Of a DNA stretch of 64,000 nucleotides, positions 1 to 7,457 are shown piece after piece. Position numbers and translations under genes: made by a program. Position 1 is the stretch's first letter. Every line of letters starts with the position of its first letter. The notes beneath the pieces were generated by a model. The model did no database searches, had not been told where the DNA came from, and worked only from the letters and a program-made list of their open reading frames with translations. This stretch comes from Arthrobacter sp. APC 3897 (GTDB lineage: Bacteria; Actinomycetota; Actinomycetes; Actinomycetales; Micrococcaceae): the NCBI RefSeq assembly GCF_030407495.1, contig NZ_JASDDG010000017.1:1-64000 (forward strand), written 5' to 3'.

Positions 1-436
1 GTTACGGCGGGCAGGGTCCTCGACACAGGTGCTGAACGTCCGCGCCGGCACGTGGTTCCAGGCAGGGGCGGCGCAGCGGATTGGTAGACATGGCCGGTGG
101 GTGTGCGTGTTTCTACCGTGTGTGCGTGGCTGGTCTGCGACTGCTGCCGGTTTCCGGTGACAACTGTCGACTTTTATCCGGGAGCTTCTGTGGCCTGGCG
201 GGTGACGGCGTCGAACACCGCTGCTGCGCGGGCCTGGGCGGCGGACCCGGCTGCCTTGAGTTCTTCCAGTGCCCGGATCTGGTCAATCAGTACGGCCGGG
301 GCTTCTGTTGCCGTTGCATCCGGCGCCGCCGGTACAGAGTCCTGGTCTTCGGGTCCGCCGTGGAAGGAACCGGGTCAACATTCCTGCTGACCCGGCCAGC
401 CTCATGGGTTTCACGGCCCGAAGTCTTCTCGTACAT
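1..436 (-). pseudogene. Remnant of DUF222/HNH endonuclease (13E12-type) gene
   Basis: An ATG at 436 follows an AGGGG ribosome site. The first ~30 codons run in one frame; near 345-350 the reading continues one frame over with the helical DUF222 signature (IRALEELKAAGSAAQARAAA, then VFDAVTRQA) and meets a TAA at 174-176. Beyond that stop the same frame reads TRTPTGHVYQSAAPPLPGT (about 55-115), which is the usual C-terminal tail of DUF222/HNH proteins, and stays open to the window edge. Known members are about 400-500 residues with an HNH nuclease centre, so the middle is deleted here in addition to one frameshift and one stop. The gene is clearly dead. Confidence 0.72.
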
Positions 437-443
437 GTGTTCA

Positions 444-478
444 CCCCTAGTGGCCTGGATCACGCATGACGCTAGGGG
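444..478. repeat. Inverted repeat before the DUF222 remnant
   Basis: CCCCTAG at 444-450 is mirrored by CTAGGGG at 472-478 with a 21-nt loop. It lies just upstream of the remnant's ATG (436) and overlaps its ribosome site, so it could once have acted as a leader hairpin or operator. Nothing else recognisable lies between 437 and 582. Confidence 0.4.
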
Positions 479-582
479 CGATTACGTTTGCACTACTCGA
501 ATTCTCGCCAATCCGGGCGTCCGCCTACGGGCGCATGCCCTTGGACAGCGAACGTACTTGAGGGGCAGTCAAGAGCCCGAAA

Positions 583-1731
583 TCAGGCTTCGCCGCGCAG
601 CTGCCGGATTCCGTCCTGCACAACCGCGCGCAAATCGCCGTCGTTCTCTGCTGCAACACGGCGCTGGCGCTGGTAGCCGGCACCGCGTTCAATAATCGTC
701 GCTACGTCCGCCAGCTCGGCGGAGCAGCCGAGCTTCTCAGCCACAGGAGCCAGACGGGGAAGGACATCCTCGAGCAGATGGTCCGTCACCAGCTTTTCGT
801 TGCCCGCGGCGTCAAGGATGATGATGGCGTCGAGGCCATACCGCGCTGCACGCCATTTGTTTTCCTGGACGTGCCACGGCGGCATGGTGGGAATGCTCCC
901 GCCGTTGTCCAGGATGGTGGAGAACTCGTCCACCAGACACTGGGTTAAAGCTGCCACGGCGCCCACATCCTGCAGGGTGGCCATTCCGTCGCAGACCCGC
1001 ATTTCAATGGTGCCCAGGCCCGGAACAGGCCGGATGTCCCAGCGGATCTCGCTGATCGAGTCGATCACCCCGGTGGTGAACATGTCCTGCACATAGGACT
1101 CGTACTCGGCCCAGGAACCGAACTGGAAGGGGAGCCCGGCCGTGGGCAGCTGCTGGAACATGAGGGCACGCTGGGAGGCGTAGCCCGTGTCCTCGCCGGA
1201 CCAGTACGGTGAGGAGGCGGACAGCGCCTGGAAATGCGGGAAATAGTTGACCAGGCCGTCCAGCACCGGAAGGACCTTGTCCCGGCGGTCCAGGCCCACA
1301 TGGACATGAACCCCGTAAATGAGCATCTGCTGGCCCCACCACTGTGTGCGGTCAATCAGTTTGGCGTAGCGCTCCTTGTCCGTGACAGGCTGCGAACGCG
1401 GGGCACTGAACGGATGGGAACCGGAGCAGAACAGCTCCACACCCATGGGATCAGTCACCCGGCGCAGTGCCTCGAGTGAGCGGGTCAGATCAGCTTTGGC
1501 ATCCGCAACGGTGTTGCAGATGCCGGTCACCAGCTCAACGGTGTTTTCGAGCAGCTCCTGCTTGATGTGCGGGTGCTCGTCACCCTCACTGATTCCGGGA
1601 TGCGCGGCGCTGACCCCGCGCAGCACCTCGTCGGCAGCGGACACCAGCTCCCCGGTGTTCCGGTCGACAAGTGCCAGCTCCCATTCAACGCCGAGGGTTG
1701 ACTGAGCCGACTGGGCGAAACCGATTTCCAA
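583..1731 (-). CDS. ybdK: Carboxylate-amine ligase, YbdK/GCS2 family
   Basis: This is a 382-residue ATP-grasp-like glutamate-cysteine ligase family 2 protein. It starts TLGVEWELALVD, carries the substrate-site stretch KQELLENTVELVTGIC, a GSHPF motif near residue 106, the YGVHVHVGL block, and the late EIRWDIRPVPGLGTIEMR and NKWRAARYGLDA motifs. Length is normal for the family. The start is a TTG (1729-1731) with a clear AGGAG six bases upstream. Members ligate glutamate to cysteine or another amine weakly; whether it serves ergothioneine or other thiol synthesis cannot be told, and no egt or msh genes are nearby. It is monocistronic and divergent from the shikimate dehydrogenase-like gene. Confidence 0.9.
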   Translation of the reverse strand: MEIGFAQSAQSTLGVEWELALVDRNTGELVSAADEVLRGVSAAHPGISEGDEHPHIKQELLENTVELVTGICNTVADAKADLTRSLEALRRVTDPMGVELFCSGSHPFSAPRSQPVTDKERYAKLIDRTQWWGQQMLIYGVHVHVGLDRRDKVLPVLDGLVNYFPHFQALSASSPYWSGEDTGYASQRALMFQQLPTAGLPFQFGSWAEYESYVQDMFTTGVIDSISEIRWDIRPVPGLGTIEMRVCDGMATLQDVGAVAALTQCLVDEFSTILDNGGSIPTMPPWHVQENKWRAARYGLDAIIILDAAGNEKLVTDHLLEDVLPRLAPVAEKLGCSAELADVATIIERGAGYQRQRRVAAENDGDLRAVVQDGIRQLRGEA

Positions 1732-1891
1732 ACTGTCTCCTGCTGTATGCGTAGCTGTTGGAGGAACTCGATTTCCGCATGGTGCAGTTGAGAACCCGGA
1801 TTCAATCCTATCCGGGGGGACGGGGGATTGAGTTCAGCCCTCTTGTTCCCCGATCTGCTGCACTGCCCGTATCCCCCGACATAATGGGAGG

Positions 1892-2704
1892 ATGCCTATC
1901 CTGAACAAAGACATGACCCTGTGCATCTCCCTGGCTGCCAGGCCGTCAAATATTGGCACGCGTTTTCACAACTACCTGTATGACCTGCTGGACCTGAACT
2001 ATGTCTACAAGGCGTTTGCTCCCGCGGATCTGGCCCAGGCGGTCATGGGCGTGCGCGGGCTGCCCGTCCGGGGGTGTGCGGTTTCCATGCCGTACAAGGA
2101 GGACGTCATTGCACTGGTGGACCGCATGGATCCGTCCGCCGAAGCCATCGCCTCCGTCAATACGATAGTGAACGACGACGGCGTCCTCACCGCCTACAAC
2201 ACCGACTACCTGGCCATCGCCCGGCTGCTGCGGGACCACCACGTGCCGGCGTCCTGGTCGGTGCTGCTCCGGGGCTCGGGAGGCATGGCCAAAGCCGTTG
2301 CGGCGGCGCTGCGGGATGCCGGTTTTACGGACGTGACCATTGTGGCCCGCAATGAGGCTGCCGGGAGGGCGCTCGCCGACCTCTACGACTTCAACTGGCA
2401 GCCTGTTCCGGGTGAAAGCACCGCAGACCTGCTCCTCAACGTCACCCCGCTGGGAATGACGGGCGAGCATGAAACCGTCCAGGCCTTCAGCGACCCGGCC
2501 ATCGCTGCAGCTCGAACGGTGTTCGACGTCGTCGCGCTGCCTGCTGAAACGCCGCTCATCACCGCCGCCCGTGCTGCGGGCAAGCCCGTTATCACCGGTG
2601 CTGAAGTCATCGCCATCCAGGCAGAGGAACAGTTCGTGCTGTACACCGGAGTGCGGCCCACTCCGGAGCAGGTCCGGGAGGCCAGCGAATTCTCCCGCGC
2701 ATAG
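1892..2704 (+). CDS. Shikimate 5-dehydrogenase-like protein (SDH-L type)
   Basis: The 270-residue protein has the AroE fold: an N-terminal substrate domain with the catalytic lysine in VSMPYKEDV, the NTIVND and YNTDY motifs that replace the usual NTD signature, then a Rossmann domain with the glycine loop RGSGGMAKAV near residue 130. Its wording (TLCISLAARPSNIGTRFHNY) matches the Haemophilus HI0607 'SDH-L' subgroup rather than canonical AroE; that subgroup oxidises shikimate poorly and its physiological substrate is unsettled. The start ATG has a GGGAGG upstream. It converges on the methyltransferase gene with only 8 bp between stops. Confidence 0.88.
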   Translation: MPILNKDMTLCISLAARPSNIGTRFHNYLYDLLDLNYVYKAFAPADLAQAVMGVRGLPVRGCAVSMPYKEDVIALVDRMDPSAEAIASVNTIVNDDGVLTAYNTDYLAIARLLRDHHVPASWSVLLRGSGGMAKAVAAALRDAGFTDVTIVARNEAAGRALADLYDFNWQPVPGESTADLLLNVTPLGMTGEHETVQAFSDPAIAAARTVFDVVALPAETPLITAARAAGKPVITGAEVIAIQAEEQFVLYTGVRPTPEQVREASEFSRA

Positions 2705-2712
2705 GCTTGACC

Positions 2713-3936
2713 CTACGCGGCGGGCACCACCACCGGCTCCACCACAATCGCCACACGGTCTTCGCCCAGGCGCGTCAGGACGAGCGTGGCTTTGTTGGGG
2801 CCTTTGCCTGAACCGGTAAGCAGCTGCTTGCGCAGTTCCTCGGGAGTCACGGACATGCCGCGCTTCTTGATGTCCAGTACACCGATTCCGTTGGCCCTGA
2901 CCCAGGCTTTGAGGGTCTTGACGTTGTACGGGCGGACCTCGAGCACACGGTAGGCGCGGGCAAACGGCGTGGGAACCAGTTCCGGGGCACCAATATAGGC
3001 AATGTGCGGATCCAGCAGGTGCCCGTCAAGGGAACGTGCGACGTCGGCGACCAGGCCTGCGCGGATTACCGCACCGTCAGGCTCGTACAGGTAAGCGTCC
3101 ACGGGGCCGACGGCGACGTCCTCGCTGCCGGGGGCATAGTCCAGCGAGGAGGTAAGCTCGGCCGCGCCGTTGGGGCCGATCACCAGCGCGGCCCGTCGGA
3201 CGCCGTCGCGGCGCAGGGCGTTGAACCACAGCGTCGCCTCAGTCACGTCACCGTCCACTGACACCCACTGCGCTTCACAGTTCGCCGGCAGGGCCTCGTG
3301 GGGAATACCGGGTCCCATCTTTACGCCCACCGGAAGGCCGCGGCCGGCCAGGGCTTCCACAAAGGACAGCGGCGGGGAGAAAGCTTCCGGATCGAAGATC
3401 CGGGTGGTGCCGGACGTGGAAGTGGTCCGGCGGGCCGGATCCAGCCACACGCCGTCGAACCCGTCCAGATCGAAGTCCTCGGCGGCGCCCTGCACAACGG
3501 TCGCGTTCGGCCACGGCATCAGGTTGATGGTGGCGGCGGCGGCAGTAATCTCATCGAGTTCGACGGCGGTGACCTGCCGGTCCAGGGTGGCCAGGGCCAG
3601 GGAATCGGCGCCTATCCCGCAGCCGAGGTCGGCGATTTTCTCCAGGTTGGCCTCGACGTACCGCTGGGCATGAAGAGCCGCCACATTGAGCCGCGTGGCC
3701 TGTTCCAGCCCGGGCGCAGTAAAGAGCATGTGCTCGGAAAAGGGACCGAACTTGGCGCGGGCCTTCATCCGCAGCTTGGCCTGGGTGAGGACTGCGGCAA
3801 CCACTTCGGGGGAGTGTCCGGCCTTCCGAAGGTCAGTGTTGAGCTTGAAGGATTCGGACTCCAGATAAGGCCCGAGGGAGTTCAGCAGTTCCCAGCCTTC
3901 GGACGTCAGGACATGGGCAAGCGAAGTATCCGGCAT
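2713..3936 (-). CDS. Class I SAM-dependent methyltransferase with THUMP-like C-terminal domain
   Basis: The 407-residue protein begins MPDTSLAHVLTSEGWELL. A helical N-terminal region is followed by a Rossmann methyltransferase core with motif I IADLGCGIGADSLAL and acidic loop TAVELDE, an acceptor-like motif WLDPARR, and a C-terminal THUMP-like domain (AYRVLEVRPYNVKTLKAW, then IKKRGMSVTPEELRK). This architecture is a conserved actinobacterial family, probably an RNA methyltransferase by analogy with THUMP proteins, but its target is unknown. The reading frame is open further upstream to 4296; the ATG at 3936 was chosen because the family starts there and the extension is antisense to malY. Confidence 0.85.
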   Translation of the reverse strand: MPDTSLAHVLTSEGWELLNSLGPYLESESFKLNTDLRKAGHSPEVVAAVLTQAKLRMKARAKFGPFSEHMLFTAPGLEQATRLNVAALHAQRYVEANLEKIADLGCGIGADSLALATLDRQVTAVELDEITAAAATINLMPWPNATVVQGAAEDFDLDGFDGVWLDPARRTTSTSGTTRIFDPEAFSPPLSFVEALAGRGLPVGVKMGPGIPHEALPANCEAQWVSVDGDVTEATLWFNALRRDGVRRAALVIGPNGAAELTSSLDYAPGSEDVAVGPVDAYLYEPDGAVIRAGLVADVARSLDGHLLDPHIAYIGAPELVPTPFARAYRVLEVRPYNVKTLKAWVRANGIGVLDIKKRGMSVTPEELRKQLLTGSGKGPNKATLVLTRLGEDRVAIVVEPVVVPAA

Positions 3937-3990
3937 GACTACCAGCCTAGTTCTTCTGCAGCCGGGCCCGTTAGCTGTAGGTTGGGCGGC

Positions 3991-5154
3991 ATGACGAAGA
4001 TCGAGGCCGAGCCGCTGTCCGTACTGCGTACACGCACCAGCTACAAGTGGCAGACCTATCCGGCAGATGTGCTGCCGCTGTTTGTGGCGGAGATGGACTA
4101 TCCGCTGGCTGAACCCGTGCAGCAGGCAATCATCGACCGGGTGCTGGCCTCGGACACCGGCTACGTTGCCGGCCCGGAACCGGTAGCCGCGGCGTTCGCC
4201 GGATACGCACAGCGGACCTGGGGGTGGCAGCTTGATCCCCGGGACGTCAGGACCACCACCGACGTCAGCGTGGCCATTGTCGAGTGCCTGCGCCAAACCG
4301 TCCCCGTGGACGGCTCGGTGGTGATTACGCCGCCGGTGTATCCGCCCTTCTTTGAGCTGCCGGTGGAGGCCGAGGCTTCAGTGGTGGAGGTTCCGCTGCT
4401 GCTCACCGGCACGGGATGGCGGTTGGATCTGCCGGCGCTGGAGCGGGCCTTCGCCAGGGGTGCTGATGCACTGTTGCTGTGCAACCCGCACAACCCGCTG
4501 GGGCTGGTGCACTCGGCCGACACGCTGAGGGCGCTCGCCGATCTGTCCGCCAAATACGGAGTGGCCGTCATCAGCGACGAAATCCACGCTCCGCTGGCCT
4601 ATGAGCCGGGTTCCTTTACGCCTTACCTCTCAGTCTCCGACGCGGCACGGGAACACGGCATCTGCGTCACGGCAGCCAGCAAAGCGTGGAACATTGCCGG
4701 AACCAAATGTGCGGTGATGGTGGCCTCGAGCGACCGCACGCGGCTGCAGCTGGATTCTATGCCCGAGGAGGTCTCGGCCCGGACTTCCATTCTTGGGCTG
4801 CACGCGTCCGTGGCGGCTTACGACGACGGCGGACCGTGGCTGGCGGGGGTCATGGACTCCCTGGCGGGGAACCGGGAGCTGCTGGCCGAGCTCCTGTCCG
4901 CGTATATGCCTGAGATTGTCTACCGTCGGCCCCTGGCCGGCTATCTCGCCTGGCTGGACTTCAGGGGTGTCGGATGGGGCGGGGATCCGGCGGCAGTGGC
5001 ACTGGAACAGGGGCGGGTGGCGCTGGAATCAGGCCTCAAGTTTGGCCGGCAGGGCACGGGGTTCGTCCGGCTCAATTTTGCCTGCTCCCCGGAGGTGCTG
5101 ACGGAGGCCGTGACGCGGCTGGCTGCGGTGCGGGCAGCGCCGTCGGACCTTTAG
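3991..5154 (+). CDS. PLP-dependent aminotransferase class I/II, MalY/PatB cystathionine beta-lyase type
   Basis: The 387-residue protein begins MTKIEAEPLSVLRTRTSYKW and contains the MalY/PatB marks: PLFVAEMDYPLA near the start, NPHNPLG around residue 168, the ISDEIHAPL aspartate motif that binds the PLP pyridine nitrogen, and the Schiff-base lysine in AASKAWNIAGTK near residue 230. Family members cleave cystathionine or cysteine to a thiol, pyruvate and ammonia; E. coli MalY also represses the maltose regulon, but no mal genes are nearby. The start ATG at 3991 is preceded by a GGGCGG. It is divergent from the methyltransferase gene. Confidence 0.88.
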   Translation: MTKIEAEPLSVLRTRTSYKWQTYPADVLPLFVAEMDYPLAEPVQQAIIDRVLASDTGYVAGPEPVAAAFAGYAQRTWGWQLDPRDVRTTTDVSVAIVECLRQTVPVDGSVVITPPVYPPFFELPVEAEASVVEVPLLLTGTGWRLDLPALERAFARGADALLLCNPHNPLGLVHSADTLRALADLSAKYGVAVISDEIHAPLAYEPGSFTPYLSVSDAAREHGICVTAASKAWNIAGTKCAVMVASSDRTRLQLDSMPEEVSARTSILGLHASVAAYDDGGPWLAGVMDSLAGNRELLAELLSAYMPEIVYRRPLAGYLAWLDFRGVGWGGDPAAVALEQGRVALESGLKFGRQGTGFVRLNFACSPEVLTEAVTRLAAVRAAPSDL

Positions 5155-5160
5155 GGACCT

Positions 5161-5235
5161 GGCGGGCAGGGTCCTGGCGGGCAGGGTCCTGGCTGGCAGA
5201 GCCCTAACCGGTAAGGCACTAACCGGCAGGAGCCA
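5161..5235. repeat. 15-bp tandem repeat, five diverging copies
   Basis: Five consecutive 15-mers: two perfect GGCGGGCAGGGTCCT units (5161-5175, 5176-5190), then GGCTGGCAGAGCCCT, AACCGGTAAGGCACT and AACCGGCAGGAGCCA. They start right after the malY stop and run over the 3' end of the next minus-strand gene, encoding part of its last residues. An identical single copy sits at 6-20. Confidence 0.8.
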
Positions 5236-5518
5236 GGACACTCAGCTGCCGCGGAGCCAGCGGTTCCCCATGGTGTCCAGTCAACAGGGGCAGCGCGCCG
5301 GTTTCGGAGCTGAGGCGCAGGCTGGAGAGTGCAGCAGGAGCGATCGATGCCAAATGCAGGTCAAGGACTACGTTGAGGCCGGGCAGAGTGGCATTGGCAC
5401 GCCGGGCAAGCACATACAGCACCCTGCTGTTCTGCTCTGTGACACGGCCCCGGACCACCAGGCGGACCTGCCGGAGATCTATGTCGAATCGGGCGGTGAC
5501 GCGCAGCTTGGGATCCAT
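5219..5518 (-). CDS. Small hypothetical protein, STAS-like
   Basis: The 99-residue protein starts with MDPKLRVTARFDIDL at an ATG preceded by GGAGGAAGG. The pattern of strand, short helix and strand (VRLVVRGRVTEQN, LNVVLDLHLASIAPAAL) resembles STAS domains, where the residue after the aspartate of the VVLDL strand is the phospho-acceptor Ser/Thr of anti-sigma antagonists; here it is not obviously present. The 3' end lies inside the 15-bp tandem repeat, so the C-terminus has probably been altered. No anti-sigma kinase is adjacent. The STAS call is tentative. Confidence 0.55.
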   Translation of the reverse strand: MDPKLRVTARFDIDLRQVRLVVRGRVTEQNSRVLYVLARRANATLPGLNVVLDLHLASIAPAALSSLRLSSETGALPLLTGHHGEPLAPRQLSVLAPAG

Positions 5519-5754
5519 GGAAACCTTCCTCCGGGTGCCTGACGGATTGGCCGAAGACCAAACGTAAGAGAGGCCTGCGGCGCGCCGCAATGCAAACCGG
5601 AAATACTGCCGTTGCCGGCGCGCAATTAGCCTGCGGGACACTCGCGGCTGCCTCGCGGGGGAAGTTATCCACACCGGGCCAGCCTTCCGTGGACCGGGTT
5701 CGGCGCACCCCCTAGGTTGAGGGCAGGACGGAACGGACTAGGGGAGTGGGAACC

Positions 5755-6129
5755 ATGCTGCTGGCCAGGTACAGCGTAAATGGCGAGGGCTGTGAGCGTG
5801 TTCTTTCGCAGGTCGAGGACGACGGGGCCAGAGCAGCTTCATCGTCGGCGCTGCGGGCCGGGATAGCGGATGCGCAGCGGGCATGTTCCAGCGGACCGGG
5901 CCTGGTGGTGCGGGCCCTGGAGTCGCTGTGGTCCGATGCGCTGCTCCGCCAGGCTGCAGCGGCCGAAACAAGAATTGGCAGTGCGGTTGCCGCGGTCCGG
6001 CAAGCGGTGAACATCTTGTCCGAGGCGGACCGGGTGATGGCGGATTCAGCCGGGTCCGGTATGGCAGGGCTGGAAGCGGGGATCTGCCGGGCACCTTCGC
6101 TGATCGGGACGAGCGCTGATGTCCGTTGA
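5755..6129 (+). CDS. DUF6507/ESX-like small helical protein
   Basis: The 124-residue, alanine-rich, all-helical protein begins MLLARYSVNGEGCERVL. Two long predicted helices (residues ~10-35 and ~50-100) give the size and shape of WXG100/ESAT-6-like proteins exported by type VII secretion, and it resembles DUF6507. A GTG nine bases upstream is an alternative start; ATG 5755 is preferred because it has GGGGAGTGGGA in front. Its stop overlaps the next start by 11 bp, so the two are translationally coupled. No canonical WxG motif is visible; likely role is partner or carrier for the following large protein. Confidence 0.6.
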   Translation: MLLARYSVNGEGCERVLSQVEDDGARAASSSALRAGIADAQRACSSGPGLVVRALESLWSDALLRQAAAAETRIGSAVAAVRQAVNILSEADRVMADSAGSGMAGLEAGICRAPSLIGTSADVR

Positions 6130-7417
6130 TACCTCCCGCCTTTTCGATTGGCCGTCCCCGGACGCCGTCGAGAGTGCCGCACCGGTGATCGGCGCCGGGG
6201 GCAGGGCCTATCTGAGCAGCGTGGAGATGGCTGCGGCCACGTGGGTGCAGCTGAACGCGCACTATGGCGGTGACGGAGCAGAGGAAATCCAGGACGTCTT
6301 CGGGACCGTCATGCCCCATGCAGGCCTGTTGGCGCAAACCGCGGAGCAGGCCACCGGTGTCCTGATCGACTTTGCGGAAGGAATCCGGGCGCTTGTGGCT
6401 GAGCGGGATGCGTTGATGCTGCAGGTTCACGCAGCCAACCGCGCGCTGCTCGAGTTCCCGGACGGCCCGGAGGCCAAAGCAGGATCCCCGCTTCCTTCAA
6501 CGGAACTCCTGCTGCGCGCAGCAGCGGATTCAGCCGCTGTCCTGGCCCGGAACTACACGTTGCTGGAGGAAACGACCGCGGGCCGGCTGACCGGCATCGT
6601 TCTCGGCGAGGGCAGACTCACCAATCAGATAACTGATCTGTCCGGCACTGTGGTGACAGGGGCGGTGAGCAGGTTGTCGGTCCTGCCCTCGTCCCGGCAG
6701 ACAGTCGTGAAAATTCCGACCCCTTCCCCCGTTTACGTCCCCTACGACCTTGAGGCTGAACGGCTGCGGTACTTGGCACGCGGACGTTGGGTGACCGACG
6801 GCCGCTGGGTGCTCATATCCGTCAACCAGCTGGAACTCAGACCCCGCGTGAGCCGGGTGCTTTACAGGCATTCGCACCGCTACCGGAATGAGGTGGATAA
6901 CAACCGGGCGAAGTGGGCACCGGCCCTGAAAGGGCGCGACCTGACGAAAACAGCCGCGGCGTTCAGAGCGGGCGGCGCAGCGCTCTCAGTGGCAACGGCC
7001 GGATTCACGATCGCCGATGAGCGGCAGGACGCGTATAACGAACTCCTGCAGGCGCATCCGGAAATGCACCCCGACGATATGAACGGGCGGGCGGAAGCAG
7101 CGGGCCTTGTGAAAGGAGGAACCAAAATCGGTATCGACGTTCTGGCAGCGGCGAACGGCGCCCTGATCGGCAGCGCCATCGGGGGACCGGCAGGAACTGT
7201 GGCGGGAGCCGCGGTCGGCATCGGCATTTCGGTTGTTACGTCTCTCGAACTGGGTTTCCTCGGCAACCGCACCCTTAAGGACGCGGCGGCTGACACCGCG
7301 TTGGAGCTGGCGGACAGTTTCATGGAATCGGACCTGATGAAGTCCGGCGCGGGCACGGCCGCACGGGGAGCAGTGGATGCTGTTGCCGACTGCTGGAACA
7401 AGCTCTTTGGCCGGTAA
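6119..7417 (+). CDS. Putative type VII (ESX/LXG-like) secreted effector with glycine-zipper C-terminus
   Basis: The 432-residue protein has a helical N-terminal half (residues 1-190) like WXG/LXG targeting domains, a basic tyrosine/arginine-rich middle (residues 200-270), and a C-terminal segment (about 335-385) with repeated small residues: LIGSAIGGPAGTVAGAAVGI, then VVTSLELGF. Glycine zippers of this kind occur in membrane-inserting toxins and in LXG effectors that depolarise membranes. It lies between the DUF6507-like gene (11-bp overlap) and an EspG-like gene, supporting secretion. There is no signal peptide. The function as toxin is inference; a structural surface protein is possible. 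Confidence 0.5.
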   Translation: MSVDTSRLFDWPSPDAVESAAPVIGAGGRAYLSSVEMAAATWVQLNAHYGGDGAEEIQDVFGTVMPHAGLLAQTAEQATGVLIDFAEGIRALVAERDALMLQVHAANRALLEFPDGPEAKAGSPLPSTELLLRAAADSAAVLARNYTLLEETTAGRLTGIVLGEGRLTNQITDLSGTVVTGAVSRLSVLPSSRQTVVKIPTPSPVYVPYDLEAERLRYLARGRWVTDGRWVLISVNQLELRPRVSRVLYRHSHRYRNEVDNNRAKWAPALKGRDLTKTAAAFRAGGAALSVATAGFTIADERQDAYNELLQAHPEMHPDDMNGRAEAAGLVKGGTKIGIDVLAAANGALIGSAIGGPAGTVAGAAVGIGISVVTSLELGFLGNRTLKDAAADTALELADSFMESDLMKSGAGTAARGAVDAVADCWNKLFGR

Positions 7418-7457
7418 CACACGCACGCCGGCAGATGCATCGCGAGGGAGGATCGTC

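Noticed and set aside
70-105. tRNA-like stretch (GCGGATTGGTAGACA)
   Set aside because: It resembles a Leu-tRNA D arm but no anticodon arm, T arm or acceptor pairing follows; it codes for the DUF222 tail on the other strand.
81-695. 204-codon plus-strand frame
   Set aside because: It lies opposite the DUF222 relic and the end of ybdK, has cysteine/arginine-rich unlikely composition and no recognisable motif.
3298-3990. N-terminal extension of the MalY-type protein (frame open from 3298)
   Set aside because: The region is antisense to the methyltransferase gene and low-complexity; the family N-terminus begins at ATG 3991.
3937-4296. N-terminal extension of the THUMP-like methyltransferase
   Set aside because: It is antisense to malY and has no family resemblance; ATG 3936 gives the expected start.
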